From positions 1 through 64,000 of the forward strand of contig SHND01000003.1 in NCBI GenBank assembly GCA_004295045.1: a stretch of DNA of 64,000 nt, read 5' to 3'. The stretch is from Chloroflexota bacterium. GTDB taxonomy: Bacteria > Chloroflexota > Anaerolineae > UBA4142 > SHND01. A program made the translations under genes and the position numbers. This document shows, one piece after another, positions 16,112-25,319 of the stretch (its first letter is position 1; each line of letters opens with the position of its first letter). Below the pieces are notes generated by a model. The model saw nothing but the letters and a program-made list of their open reading frames with translations. It was not told the origin of the DNA and made no database searches.

Positions 16112-17695
16112 TCAGATTCTTTCTTGAATCGCCAGCGCCTCACCAATCAATTGAATCACCTGATCCACATCGTACGGTTTCGCGATGGTACGATCAATGC
16201 CCGCTTCGCGCAGCTTGGCAGGATCGAACTCTGCCCCCCAACCACTCATCAAGATGATGATTGTGCGCGGGTTTAGTTGTTTCAGCGCGTGGGCAGTTTC
16301 AAAACCATTCATGCCGGGCATCCCCAAATCTACAAGCACGACTTGAAAGGGTCCCTCTTCCGTAAAAACACGGATTGCAGCGGTTCCCGATTCGGCGGTA
16401 ACGGTCCGAAAACCGCGCCGCTGAAATGTACGCAAGGTGATATCGCGCACAAGTGGTTCATCGTCCACAACCAAAATGTTTGCCCAACGCGTCAGCCGCG
16501 TCGAACGCAAATCGGGCGCCATTTGGATTTCGCTCGCGCGCGGCAATAAGAGAATTGCCCGCGTCCCCTGTCCCGGCTCGCTCTCCAATGTAAATTTTCC
16601 GCCCATCCCGCGCACCGCGTTCGAAACAGTCGTCAAGCCCAAACCTAGATGACTCGCCCCTTTTGTCGTAAAGAGTGCTTCAACCGCGCGCCCTTGTGTC
16701 GCACCGTCCATTCCTTCGCCTTGATCAGCAATCGTAATTTGGACTTGGTCCTCACGCTGCTCGGTACGAATTGTAATGATGCCACCGTGCGGCATCGCCT
16801 CTACACTGTTCAGAATCAACTCTACAAGCGCATCGCGTAACGCAGACATTTGCCCAATGACGGGCGACGCCGGCGCAAGGTCTTTGATCACCTCGATCGA
16901 AATGCCGCTCGCCTCTGCATCATCGCGCCAACGGAACCGCGTGAGCTGTACAACATCGTTGAGGAGCGCATTCACCTCGATTCGCGTCGGCTCGCGTCCA
17001 TCGCGCTCTGCCGCAAATTGCTGCAAGCGTTTGAGGGACTCGGCACCGCTGCGCGCGATTTTTTGGATCGTCTGCAACTCTTGGCGTTGTGATTCCTCTG
17101 TGGCTTGTTCCTCAAGAATCTGAGCGCGTCCAACCAGCATCGTCATCGTGTTGTTCAGCGAATGAATGATTCCGCCGGTCATTTGTCCGAGCGAACGCTG
17201 ATGCGCGCCTTCTAACAATTGAGCCTGCGTCGCTTCAATGTCAGATACCGCAAGGACGCCCAACACAACGCGTTCGTGTACATCCATCGCCTGAAACAAC
17301 AGTTCCAGGTCAGGACCCGCTGGATAATTTCGCAGTCCCGTCGCAATCACTGCGCGCCGCAAGCTATGAAACAGCCGCGTCAAGTCAACATAGTCCGCGC
17401 CGCGTGTGCGCAACTCGGCGCCCCATGCCGCAGCATCGCGCAAATACTTGGCAGCATCTTGTTCTGTCGCCAACGCGTCCACCAAAACGCGGGTGGCTTG
17501 CTCAAGCAGTTGGTCTGAGCCGCGCAGATTCTGCGCAATTCCATCGCGTTCCACCAGCGCTTGCCACTGCGCGACAAATTCTCCGCGCACGGCGGCGAGG
17601 TTAGAGCTCCATCCGCGCAGCACACCCGCATAGTCCGCCAACAGCGGCGCCGCTTCTTGAATGTAACGTGTGACGAGTAAGGAGGTGGCTTGCAT
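16112..17695 (-). CDS. Hybrid histidine kinase with C-terminal receiver domain
   Basis: 527 aa from MQATSLLVTRY, starting 7 bp after the CAP-protein stop. The N-terminal 160 residues are alpha-helical with no membrane segment and no recognisable PAS/GAF. The H-box reads GGIIHSLNNTM (His about 178), the N-box ELILNSVEAM, G1 DQGEGMD and G2 GLGLTTV, a complete HATPase fold. A CheY-like receiver follows (LVVDDEP, phospho-acceptor Asp in LVDLGMPGMNG, then MSGW and KPYD). It is probably a cytoplasmic sensor; no response regulator gene lies beside it. Confidence 0.93.
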   Translation of the reverse strand: MQATSLLVTRYIQEAAPLLADYAGVLRGWSSNLAAVRGEFVAQWQALVERDGIAQNLRGSDQLLEQATRVLVDALATEQDAAKYLRDAAAWGAELRTRGADYVDLTRLFHSLRRAVIATGLRNYPAGPDLELLFQAMDVHERVVLGVLAVSDIEATQAQLLEGAHQRSLGQMTGGIIHSLNNTMTMLVGRAQILEEQATEESQRQELQTIQKIARSGAESLKRLQQFAAERDGREPTRIEVNALLNDVVQLTRFRWRDDAEASGISIEVIKDLAPASPVIGQMSALRDALVELILNSVEAMPHGGIITIRTEQREDQVQITIADQGEGMDGATQGRAVEALFTTKGASHLGLGLTTVSNAVRGMGGKFTLESEPGQGTRAILLLPRASEIQMAPDLRSTRLTRWANILVVDDEPLVRDITLRTFQRRGFRTVTAESGTAAIRVFTEEGPFQVVLVDLGMPGMNGFETAHALKQLNPRTIIILMSGWGAEFDPAKLREAGIDRTIAKPYDVDQVIQLIGEALAIQERI

Positions 17696-17702
17696 TTTGG
17701 AT

Positions 17703-18587
17703 TTACCAGCGCGTGCGGCGGCGACGTTGTCCAATGAGCGCAACGCCGAGCAACGCGACGCCGCTCAGCATGAGCGCGCTGCCAAAAAGTTGGTGAGTAT
17801 TATCTTTACGCACGGCAAGCGCGCCAACAGAGGCGCGTGCGACGGCGTTAATTGGTAGCTTCTGAAATTTGGCGCGAACGCGCAATCGTTCCATCTTTTT
17901 CGGCAGCACAGGCGCGATTGCGACTTGAATCGGGGCGGCAGTTGGTAATTGCGGAGGAATCTGCGTTGGGCGGCGCGTCGGTTTACGCGTTGGTTGACGC
18001 GTCGGTGAAATTGGTGTGCGTGTCGGACGTGGTTTAGTTGGCGCCGCCGTGGCGACTGCCTTGCGGCGCGGCTTTTTTGGCTTGACAGTGGGCGGCACGA
18101 AATTGGATTCCGCGCGTATTTCAGGCGAACCAAAATCGGTCACGACGATATAGCCCCCATTCGCGCGCGCAGCAACGCCGATGCCAATTTCGCTATAGCG
18201 CGCGTTCAATATGTTTTGGCGGTGCGGCGCATCGTTCAGCCAAAAGTCAAATATTTTGTCCAACGAACGATACCCCGCCCAATTTTCGCCAACATTGCCG
18301 CCCGCATAACCCGCGCGCACAATTCGCTGTCGAATGGTCGAGCCATCGGAGCCGCGATGTCCCAGCTGCGCGCCATTCTTCAATAAATCGTTCGCGTGGT
18401 CTTGCGCGGCGGCATCGAGCTGCGCGTTGCGCGCGAGCGGCGGCAGGTTTGCCGAAGCACGCTCGACGTTGATGCGTTCCAAAACTTGCTGCGTCACATC
18501 CTCTTGCGCGCTTGCGCGAACAAAAGGCAGCAAGTACGCACCGAGAACCATCGCCAAAATTGTGACGACTTTACAACTCGCGCGCAT
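17703..18587 (-). CDS. CAP/SCP-domain secreted protein with C-terminal membrane tail
   Basis: 294 aa. Signal peptide ends near RASAQE. The CAP domain (about 28-150) has family motifs INVERASANLPPL, AQDHANDLL, GENWAG and 'APHRQNILNARYSEIGIG'; bacterial CAP proteins of this type are often called YkwD-like. A Lys/Arg/Thr/Pro linker (about 160-215) precedes a hydrophobic tail 'LMLSGVALLGVALIG' followed by QRRRRTRW, which resembles a tail anchor or a sortase-like retention signal without LPXTG. It overlaps the GNAT gene by 17 bp, implying co-transcription. Confidence 0.9.
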   Translation of the reverse strand: MRASCKVVTILAMVLGAYLLPFVRASAQEDVTQQVLERINVERASANLPPLARNAQLDAAAQDHANDLLKNGAQLGHRGSDGSTIRQRIVRAGYAGGNVGENWAGYRSLDKIFDFWLNDAPHRQNILNARYSEIGIGVAARANGGYIVVTDFGSPEIRAESNFVPPTVKPKKPRRKAVATAAPTKPRPTRTPISPTRQPTRKPTRRPTQIPPQLPTAAPIQVAIAPVLPKKMERLRVRAKFQKLPINAVARASVGALAVRKDNTHQLFGSALMLSGVALLGVALIGQRRRRTRW

Positions 18588-19431
18588 AAACTAATAACCC
18601 ATCATCGTCGAGTGTGTATTCCGCCGCGTCCGCCCATTCCTTTGAATGGGCAACGGCGGGCGCAAGCCAGTAGATATCCTCGCGTCCGCGCTGCTGCGCG
18701 AGCATTCGTCCCGCTTGCAGCAATTTCACAGCATCCCGTTTTGTTCCGACGAGCAGCGTAACATCAAAATCGCGGTCCATTTCGCGCAAAATCATAAAGC
18801 CGCGCGGCGCAACCCAAACGCGCTTGCCGCGAATATCATTCGCCAGACGCGTACGCGTCAATTCCCACCAGCGCCAACCATAAACGGCGGGTACAATCGT
18901 TTTGCTCGCGCGTCGTACCCAAGATTGCTGCCACAACGCCCAACACACTTGTAGGTCGCGTGCCTGCGCCAAGCGAACCTGATTCGTTTCCTCCGCACAC
19001 GCAGCTCCTTTGAACACAACATAAGCTGCGCGGCGACGATAGCCCAACTTTTTGAACGCGTGCTGCGCCGCAACATTGTGCGCGCCCGTTTCGAGCCGAA
19101 TGACGCGGCATTTCTTTTTTTTGGCGTCAGCGTGCGCGGCTTGAATCAATGTGCTGGCAATCCCGCGCTGGCGATATTCCTGATGCACGCGCACGCCTTC
19201 AAGCCACGCCTCGCGGTGTTCCAAATAACGCACGTGAATGGTGCCGACAATTTTATGATTGATTTCCGCCACAAGCAACGCGCCGCGCTTGGAGCGCGCC
19301 CAATCATTCCACGCTCTCGGTAAATAATCGCCCCAACTAAAGGTATTGTGTGTGAATTCTCGAATTTGGGGAAGGTCGTCGGAGGCGCCTCGCCGAATTT
19401 GAATCGAACCTGCTGTCACGCCGCGAATCAT
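18571..19431 (-). CDS. GNAT-family N-acetyltransferase
   Basis: 286 aa. The N-terminal half is a GNAT domain: the acetyl-CoA-binding motif RQRGIASTLI (Q/RxxGxG/A) near residue 90, then LETGAHNVAAQHAFKKLGY. The second half (about 150-286) looks like a degenerate second GNAT-like fold, as in Eis-like two-domain acetyltransferases, but has no clear motif. The acceptor cannot be predicted. The gene is first in a three-gene run (GNAT, CAP, kinase) with tight overlaps. Confidence 0.82.
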   Translation of the reverse strand: MIRGVTAGSIQIRRGASDDLPQIREFTHNTFSWGDYLPRAWNDWARSKRGALLVAEINHKIVGTIHVRYLEHREAWLEGVRVHQEYRQRGIASTLIQAAHADAKKKKCRVIRLETGAHNVAAQHAFKKLGYRRRAAYVVFKGAACAEETNQVRLAQARDLQVCWALWQQSWVRRASKTIVPAVYGWRWWELTRTRLANDIRGKRVWVAPRGFMILREMDRDFDVTLLVGTKRDAVKLLQAGRMLAQQRGREDIYWLAPAVAHSKEWADAAEYTLDDDGLLVYAREL

Positions 19432-19443
19432 ATCACAAAATTA

Positions 19444-19473
19444 AAACGGACGAAGAATTTTCCTCGTCCGTTT
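19444..19473 (-). terminator. Terminator of the secDF operon
   Basis: 10-bp stem (AAACGGACGA arms, 19444-19453 and 19464-19473) followed on the minus strand by TTTTAATTTT. It lies 10 bp past the secF stop. Confidence 0.8.
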
Positions 19474-19482
19474 CATTTACAT

Positions 19483-20439
19483 TCAAGCCGTCGTCGCTTC
19501 GCGCGGCTTGCCAAAAATGCGGCGGAAAAAGTTTCCGACATCGCCATCCTCCCACACGACCAAGATTTGAGCCGCATTAAAAATGGACGAATATGTGCCG
19601 CTGATGATCCCAATCAACATTGTCAATACAAATTGGCGAATCGTGATGCCGCCGAACAACGCCAGCGCGGTGAGCGTGAACAAGACGACGAGCTGCGTAT
19701 TGATGGAACGATCGAGCGTTTGCATGATGCTGTGGTTGACCACATTGTCGAAAGCCATCCCGCGCAAGCGCACCAGATTTTCACGGATGCGGTCAAACAC
19801 CACAATTGTGTCATGGACCGAAAAGCCAATCACCGTCAACAGCGCGGTGAGCGACAACGCATCGAACTGCCAGCCAAAGATGAGACCAAAGAGCGCCATG
19901 ATGCCGACGACAACCAAAACATCATGCAGCATCGCAATGATCGCCGCGACGCCATAGCGAAAGGGATGCGGCGACTTGCGAAAAGCGAGGGTCAAAAAGA
20001 TCAAAATCGCGAGCGCGGCTGCGCCGACGGCAAAGAACGCGGCGACCGTCACCTCCGCGCCGATTGCTGCACCCGCCGATTCGAAACGCACTTCGGTAAA
20101 GTTGCCGAGGAGCTGGCGCAGATCCGCCGCAATTTGTGTTTTGACCTCCGGGCGTACTTCGCTCGAACGAATCAATACGCCTTGCTTGCCTTCCAGTGTT
20201 TCGGGCTGTGGAATCGCGTCGCGGATTCCGTACTTGGCATAGATTTCACGAACTTCATCCGTTGTGGGCACGCGCGAGATGTCAACAATTTCCCAGTTCG
20301 TGCCGCCCGTAAAATCAATCGCCAACGCGAAGGGAACGCCGAACTGCGTCCAGTGGACAACGAGCGCGATCAACCCCGGCACAATAATGATGAGCGATAT
20401 GATGAAATAGAGATATCGCTTTCCTACAAAATCAATCAC
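19483..20439 (-). CDS. secF: Protein translocase subunit SecF
   Basis: 318 aa with a GTG start. N-terminal helix, periplasmic loop starting at AIDFTGGTNWEI, and a C-terminal bundle with the RND-like motifs IGFSVHDTIVVFDRIREN and LTMLIGIISGTYSS. SecF works with SecD, using the proton gradient to pull exported proteins across the membrane during late Sec translocation. It lies 59 bp downstream of secD on the same strand and ends before a good terminator. Length and order are typical. Confidence 0.97.
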   Translation of the reverse strand: MIDFVGKRYLYFIISLIIIVPGLIALVVHWTQFGVPFALAIDFTGGTNWEIVDISRVPTTDEVREIYAKYGIRDAIPQPETLEGKQGVLIRSSEVRPEVKTQIAADLRQLLGNFTEVRFESAGAAIGAEVTVAAFFAVGAAALAILIFLTLAFRKSPHPFRYGVAAIIAMLHDVLVVVGIMALFGLIFGWQFDALSLTALLTVIGFSVHDTIVVFDRIRENLVRLRGMAFDNVVNHSIMQTLDRSINTQLVVLFTLTALALFGGITIRQFVLTMLIGIISGTYSSIFNAAQILVVWEDGDVGNFFRRIFGKPREATTA

Positions 20440-20498
20440 AGTTCAAACGATTCAAACATGCCACGCCTGTCCGAGCACGTGGGATATTTGAATACCTT

Positions 20499-21980
20499 TC
20501 ATTCTGCCGTGGGCGCCAGAGATTTGTCACGGCGCGGGAGCGAACCAACACCGTACCACCACAAACTGATGTTGGGAAAGAGGTCCAACACCACTCGCAA
20601 GAACGTGCGCGTCACAAAAACGGAGGTGAACAAACCGATCACCACACCAATCATCAACGTAATCGCAAAGCCCGCAACAATGCTCGCGCCGTACGTTGAA
20701 CCAAAGACCAAGAGGATGATCGAGGTAATAAACGTCGAAATGTTAGAGTCGCGGATCGAGGGCCAGGCACGATCAAAACCCGCCTCCACTGCAACGGGCA
20801 GTGGGCGTCCATCGCGCAATTCTTCTTTCATGCGCTCAAAGATCAAAATGTTGCCGTCCACCGCAACACCAAGTGACAATACAAAACCCGCGATACCCGG
20901 CAAGGTCAACGTGACGAATGCAAACAGACCGGGAACGCCGACTTTGTAGATGGTGAATACGACCAAGCCATAAATGGTGAGCGCGATCACCGCCAAGACG
21001 CCGGGCAGGCGATAATACAAAATCATAAACAACGCGACAATGGCAACGCCAATCGCGCCCGCGATGAGACTGCGGTGGATCGAGTCTTGTCCCAGTGTGG
21101 GACCGATATTCGTGGTGGTCTCAATGCGCAGCGGGATGGGCAGTGAGCCAAATTTCAGTTGCACCGCCAAGGCATTCGCTTCCGGTACGGTAAAACGCCC
21201 CTGAATCACACCACTGCCGCCCGTAATGGGCGAATTGATCACGGGCGAAGAAATGACAGTTTTGTCCAACACAATCGCGAGGTACTTGCCGACATTGTTC
21301 GCCGTATGCTTGCCAAAAATTTCAGCGCCCTGTGGTTTGAGCGTAAAGGAAATTTGGGGTTGATTCGTCGTTTGATCAAAAACGACAGTAGCGTTTTCCA
21401 AACAATCGCCCGTCATCACCGTCGTAAATACTTGGGTAGAGGCAATCGGATTTGTATTCGTAACTCCATTTGTCGAAGTAATCGTGGGCGAAACAGTCGG
21501 CGTGGCTGCCGCATTCGATTGCGCGACAGCTGGCGAACAAGAATTCGCGCTTGATGGACCCGTCGTCGCAATTTCTTGACCTTCCGTCAGTGGCGTCGAA
21601 CCCGCGTCCACAAATTCCAACAGCCCAGTGCCGCCAAACACTTTGATTGCTTCATCGGGATTTTGAATTCCCGGCAGCTCGACAATGATGCGATTCGTGC
21701 CTTGCGTCTGAATCAGCGGCTCCACCACACCGAGCGCGTTGACACGCCGCTCGATAATGTTACGCGCAACATTCAATGACTCTGCGTCTATTTGGGTCCC
21801 TTCGGGTACGTCCGCTTGCAGCAGCACGCGCAAGCCGCCCTGCAAATCCAAGCCGAGATGGACTTTGACTTCACGCGAAAGACCACCCAATATGATCGTC
21901 GGATTGCTCAACGCCAACCAGCCGCACACAATAGCGAGCAAAATAATCAGCGCAAGCGAAATAAAAGTACGTTGACGCAT
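20499..21980 (-). CDS. secD: Protein translocase subunit SecD
   Basis: 493 aa. First helix at residues 7-28, then the D1 motif LGLDLQGGLRVLLQ and a periplasmic region that carries a Ser/Thr/Asn-rich insert (about residues 160-195). The C-terminal bundle has 'LSLGVAVDGNILIFERMKEE', a SecD hallmark. Good ribosome site (GAAAGG). It is transcribed from a near-consensus promoter that lies over the end of cca, with a hairpin in the leader. It partners SecF just downstream. Confidence 0.97.
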   Translation of the reverse strand: MRQRTFISLALIILLAIVCGWLALSNPTIILGGLSREVKVHLGLDLQGGLRVLLQADVPEGTQIDAESLNVARNIIERRVNALGVVEPLIQTQGTNRIIVELPGIQNPDEAIKVFGGTGLLEFVDAGSTPLTEGQEIATTGPSSANSCSPAVAQSNAAATPTVSPTITSTNGVTNTNPIASTQVFTTVMTGDCLENATVVFDQTTNQPQISFTLKPQGAEIFGKHTANNVGKYLAIVLDKTVISSPVINSPITGGSGVIQGRFTVPEANALAVQLKFGSLPIPLRIETTTNIGPTLGQDSIHRSLIAGAIGVAIVALFMILYYRLPGVLAVIALTIYGLVVFTIYKVGVPGLFAFVTLTLPGIAGFVLSLGVAVDGNILIFERMKEELRDGRPLPVAVEAGFDRAWPSIRDSNISTFITSIILLVFGSTYGASIVAGFAITLMIGVVIGLFTSVFVTRTFLRVVLDLFPNISLWWYGVGSLPRRDKSLAPTAE

Positions 21981-22017
21981 TGAAACCTTTCAACAAAGAG
22001 ATACGAAGCGGAAAATC

Positions 22018-22047
22018 GCTTGCCCAACGCGAATCTTGCAGGCAAGC
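22018..22047 (-). promoter_or_regulatory. Hairpin in the secD leader
   Basis: 7-bp inverted repeat GCTTGCC/GGCAAGC (22018-22024 and 22041-22047), between the predicted transcript start (near 22049) and the secD start codon. There is no T-run, so it is a leader structure or operator rather than a terminator. Confidence 0.4.
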
Positions 22048-22055
22048 GACGAAAG

Positions 22056-22084
22056 ATTATAGGGGAATCAGGCAGGAGGGTCAA
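22056..22084 (-). promoter_or_regulatory. Near-consensus promoter for secDF
   Basis: Minus strand: -35 TTGACC (22079-22084), 17-bp spacer, perfect -10 TATAAT (22056-22061). It overlaps the last codons of cca, so secDF has its own start. Predicted leader about 68 nt. Confidence 0.82.
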
Positions 22085-23516
22085 ATTTTTTGCCCTTGCC
22101 CCAAGCGCGCAGGAACGCGAACGCTTCTTCACGTGTGGTCACTTCGCCCACCGCCTGCGCCTCGCGGACGGCGTCTAACATCTCGCCGACGCGCGGTCCC
22201 GGCGGCACTTGCAAGAACTCGATTACGTCATTGCCATTGAGCAAGGGCGGCGGCGCAATCACCTCTTCGCGCGCGTGATAATAGCGCTCGAGGAGACGAC
22301 CAATCACCGCCTGCAATGCGACCTTTTCATCGGATACGTCATCTGCGCCGTATGTGGCGTTTTGGTCGCACCACGCGTGAACGGCGATATCCACGCCCAC
22401 ATCGCCTGTATCGCGGAAAAAACGGTAGACGGCGCGAGTGGTAATTCCATTCTGCGCCAGCAGCAATGGACGGAGATGATGCTGGACAATCGTCTTGGCG
22501 CGCACAATCTCGTCGTTGCTGAATTTCAAGCGGCGAAACGCCGATTCAACCATCGCCGCGCCGACATCTTCGTGTCCAAAAAATCGGATGCGTCCGTTCG
22601 CTTCCACCGTGCGCGTTGCTGGTTTTCCAATATCGTGCAGCAGCAACGTCAAGCGCAAAAGCTCGCGCCGCGTTCGTTCTGCGGAGAGGCGCTGAGCAAA
22701 ATGTTCGCGCAGTTGTTCGCCAAACGCGCCTTGCGCGAGATTCGAATAACCTGCGCGTTCCGTTTCTTCTGCTGCGTTGACCGCATGGAGCGAATGTTCA
22801 AAGACATCGTAAATGTGAGGGGACGATTGCGTAACGCCGCGCATCGCGTTCACTTCGGGCAAGATGTGTCCGAGCAAGCGCAACGCGTCGAGACGCCGCA
22901 GATTTCGCAGCGCATTCGGCGCGGCGATCACTTTTACCAGTTCGTCACGCGCGCGTTCCATGGGCGCAAATGCCAAGAGCTCGGCATCGCGCCGCACCAA
23001 ACGTGCCGTCTCCTCATCCAACACAAACCCCAGTTCCGCTTCCATCCGCGCGGCACGTAACAAACGCACTGCATCATTTCGGAACACCTCTGCCCTCACT
23101 GCGCGCACGCGTTTCGCTTCAAGGTCTTGGCGTCCGTTGAATGGATCAATGAGCGCGTCGGCTTGACCATCCCACGAAGCGGCGTCCGCTGCCATCGCGT
23201 TGATTGTAAAATCGCGCGTCGCGAGATCGTCTTGGACAGAGCCGCCGCGCAAACGCGCAAAATCCACAATGTCGCGCGTGCCGTCTGCGCGTTCCAAAAT
23301 AACGCGCGCGACATCATGCTCCGCGTCCATGAGAAAATATGCCGCCCCAAGATCATCCGCGAACGCGCGCGCGATGTTCGACGCGCTGCCCTGTACGGAC
23401 ACATCGAGATCATGCGTCTCGCGCTCGAGCAGCACATCGCGCAGCGCGCCGCCGACGAGATAGGCTCGTTCGGAACGGGCTTGGAGAAAGACGCGCAATG
23501 GTTCAAGCAGGTTCAT
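22068..23516 (-). CDS. tRNA nucleotidyltransferase / poly(A) polymerase family protein
   Basis: 482 aa. The class II nucleotidyltransferase head has LVGGALRD (GGxxRD, residues 21-28), the metal-binding THDLDVSV pair and DLATRDFTINAMA. An RNA-binding helical region with RLLRAARMEAELGF follows, then an HD domain (LLHDIGKP, about 290; QHH near 340). It should add or repair the CCA end of tRNAs. The HD domain suggests the phosphatase-containing CCA type, but a poly(A) polymerase or A-adding enzyme cannot be excluded. The start overlaps the preceding small gene by 4 bp (ATGA). Confidence 0.9.
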   Translation of the reverse strand: MNLLEPLRVFLQARSERAYLVGGALRDVLLERETHDLDVSVQGSASNIARAFADDLGAAYFLMDAEHDVARVILERADGTRDIVDFARLRGGSVQDDLATRDFTINAMAADAASWDGQADALIDPFNGRQDLEAKRVRAVRAEVFRNDAVRLLRAARMEAELGFVLDEETARLVRRDAELLAFAPMERARDELVKVIAAPNALRNLRRLDALRLLGHILPEVNAMRGVTQSSPHIYDVFEHSLHAVNAAEETERAGYSNLAQGAFGEQLREHFAQRLSAERTRRELLRLTLLLHDIGKPATRTVEANGRIRFFGHEDVGAAMVESAFRRLKFSNDEIVRAKTIVQHHLRPLLLAQNGITTRAVYRFFRDTGDVGVDIAVHAWCDQNATYGADDVSDEKVALQAVIGRLLERYYHAREEVIAPPPLLNGNDVIEFLQVPPGPRVGEMLDAVREAQAVGEVTTREEAFAFLRAWGKGKKFDPPA

Positions 23517-23704
23517 TTCTTTTTCTTGCGCACATTATGCGCTTGAGGAATGAAACGCAGAATCGGTTCATCCTTCAAGCGCATCGCGCGGCAATGCAGC
23601 AATGTCTCGTGGGCGGATTTCCCGGACGCGACCACGCGCCCACGCACAATCGCGATCCATTTGCCGGCATAAATTTTCAAATCGAGCGAGGGCGCGTTCG
23701 GCAT
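23513..23704 (-). CDS. Small DUF5678-like protein
   Basis: 63 aa from MPNAPSLDLKIYAGKW. This start is preferred over a GTG 27 codons upstream, because that extension would run through a terminator hairpin. The body YAGKWIAIVRGRVVASGKS followed by a helix and ILRFIP is the pattern of DUF5678-type small proteins ('kWVAivdgeVvasgk'), whose role is unknown. The tail is VRKKKK. It overlaps the cca start by 4 bp and so is probably translated with it. Confidence 0.65.
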   Translation of the reverse strand: MPNAPSLDLKIYAGKWIAIVRGRVVASGKSAHETLLHCRAMRLKDEPILRFIPQAHNVRKKKK

Positions 23705-23711
23705 ACCAAAC

Positions 23712-23750
23712 AAAAAGAGCTTGCCGTCAAATGTGACGCGCAAGCTCTTG
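23712..23750 (-). terminator. Terminator or attenuator after sucD
   Basis: On the minus strand an imperfect long stem (AAGAGCTTGC plus CGTCA, paired with TGACG plus GCAAGCTCTT, one bulge, 4-nt loop) is followed by TTTTTGTTT. It lies 4 bp past the sucD stop and just before the start chosen for the DUF5678-like gene. Confidence 0.75.
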
Positions 23751-23754
23751 CCCG

Positions 23755-24621
23755 CTACAGCGCTTGACGAATCAATTCCGCACACTCGACGGGGTAACGC
23801 GCAACGGGCACCCCGACAGCTTTGAACGCGTCTATTTTATCTTGCGCTGTTCCTGTGCCGCCTTCAATGATCGCGCCCGCATGACCCATCCGTTTGCCGG
23901 GCGGCGCGGTTTGTCCTGCGATGAATGCAACCACAGGTTTGGTCACATGCTTGCTAATGTATTCCGCCGCTTTTTCTTCATCCGTGCCGCCAATTTCACC
24001 AATCAAGACAATCGCGCGCGTTTCCGCATCACTTTGAAATAGCTCGAGCACTTGAACAAAATTCAAACCGCGCACAGGGTCGCCGCCAATTCCAACACAC
24101 GTGGATTGACCATCGCCCTGCCGCGTCAGCGCATCCACAACCTCATACGTCAACGTGCCGCTGCGCGAAACAAGCCCAACATGCCCCGGCAAACAAATAT
24201 CGCCCGGAATAATTCCCACTTTGGCTTGCCCCGGCGAAATCAGCCCCGGGCAATTTGGTCCGATGAGACGCGTGCCACGCCGATCAAATTCATGCTTGAC
24301 GCGCATCATATCTTGCACCGGCACGCGTTCGGTGATGCAAACGACCAACGGAATGCCCGCGTCGCTTGCTTCCAACATCGCGTCCGCCGCGCCGCCTGCC
24401 GGAACATAAATCACCGAAACGTTCGCGCCGGTTTCCCGCACCGCGTCCTTGACGGTATCAAAAACAGGGACGCCCAACACAATTTCGCCGCCGCGCCCGG
24501 GCGTCACCCCTGCGACAACATTCGTGCCGTACTCGATTGAATTTTTAGTATGAAATTGCCCTTCGCGTCCGGTGATTCCTTGCACCAATAGCCGCGTATT
24601 TTTGTCAACGAGGATGCTCAC
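23755..24621 (-). CDS. sucD: Succinate-CoA ligase [ADP/GDP-forming] alpha subunit
   Basis: 288 aa, GTG start overlapping the previous stop by 4 bp. CoA-binding N-terminal Rossmann domain ([13 protein letters not shown]), the conserved [14 protein letters not shown], and the phosphorylated active-site His in [10 protein letters not shown] (His247). It forms the TCA-cycle succinyl-CoA synthetase with SucC, encoded upstream in the same operon but separated from it by two unrelated genes. Confidence 0.97.
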   Translation of the reverse strand: MSILVDKNTRLLVQGITGREGQFHTKNSIEYGTNVVAGVTPGRGGEIVLGVPVFDTVKDAVRETGANVSVIYVPAGGAADAMLEASDAGIPLVVCITERVPVQDMMRVKHEFDRRGTRLIGPNCPGLISPGQAKVGIIPGDICLPGHVGLVSRSGTLTYEVVDALTRQGDGQSTCVGIGGDPVRGLNFVQVLELFQSDAETRAIVLIGEIGGTDEEKAAEYISKHVTKPVVAFIAGQTAPPGKRMGHAGAIIEGGTGTAQDKIDAFKAVGVPVARYPVECAELIRQAL

Positions 24622-25319
24622 TGAATTTCCTTTGTAAAAGTTTGTTTCAACTCGCGCGCTGTCCGCTGAATCATTCGTTGCACGCGGGCGAGGTTGTTTT
24701 CGATTTCATTCGGCGTAACGGTCAATCCAACTTTGCCCTTGCCCAAATTTTCACGCCCGGGCGCATCGCCGATGGAAACTGCGATTTTTCCGTGCGGAAC
24801 ATAAATCATAAAGTCTACGCGATAACGCGAGTGTCCTTCGCGAATAAATGTTTCGCGCTCGATATCCAGATTGTCTGCGCGCAGCGCGTCGTACAATTTT
24901 TCATGCGCCGGTGTCCGCAAATACAAATCATTCCACTCGCGCGCCGTCGCAAATTTTTCCCAATTCGTCCACAGAAATAAAACGCGTCGCCCGCGCTTGG
25001 AATGGATCGGCGGCTCGCGCCTTTCGATTTCACCCAACTGCAATTTGTAATAGAGTTCGTGTGCGCGCGGATGCTTGGGCTCTTCCGGAATCAAATCTAC
25101 GCGCCGCACAAGTTCGTGTCCGCGCACCGCCGCATACGTGTCAATCCGCCATTTGCGTTCGCTGAACGCGCGCGGCAAATAAAACGCGAGATATTGCGCG
25201 CCGCTGAAAAATTTCGGCGCATGTTTGGCGGGAATCCGATACCAATGTTCGCGCGCCGCCATGTCCAAATCGCGCGGCGTGTTGACGAGTGCAACGAGGA
25301 CAACATCATCGGGATTCAT
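24618..25319 (-). CDS. Conserved hypothetical protein
   Basis: 233 aa, soluble, no signal peptide. It starts directly at the M20 peptidase stop and overlaps sucD by 4 bp, so it is coupled to both. The middle is basic ([11 protein letters not shown]). The C-terminal part has a strand pattern '[20 protein letters not shown]' after a helix with ERETFI. This E...vDF...iavsi layout vaguely recalls PD-(D/E)XK nuclease-like folds (DUF559, Vsr), but no catalytic set can be shown. I do not recognise the family with confidence. Confidence 0.65.
   Translation of the reverse strand: MNPDDVVLVALVNTPRDLDMAAREHWYRIPAKHAPKFFSGAQYLAFYLPRAFSERKWRIDTYAAVRGHELVRRVDLIPEEPKHPRAHELYYKLQLGEIERREPPIHSKRGRRVLFLWTNWEKFATAREWNDLYLRTPAHEKLYDALRADNLDIERETFIREGHSRYRVDFMIYVPHGKIAVSIGDAPGRENLGKGKVGLTVTPNEIENNLARVQRMIQRTARELKQTFTKEIQ

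Noticed and set aside
19348..20949. 533-codon plus-strand frame over secF/secD
   Set aside because: Antisense shadow of secD and secF; charged low-complexity sequence without motifs.
22209..23060. 283-codon plus-strand frame over cca
   Set aside because: Antisense shadow of a clear nucleotidyltransferase.
24618..25319. Calling the 233-aa gene a PD-(D/E)XK nuclease
   Set aside because: Only a vague strand pattern is seen; no complete catalytic set can be shown.
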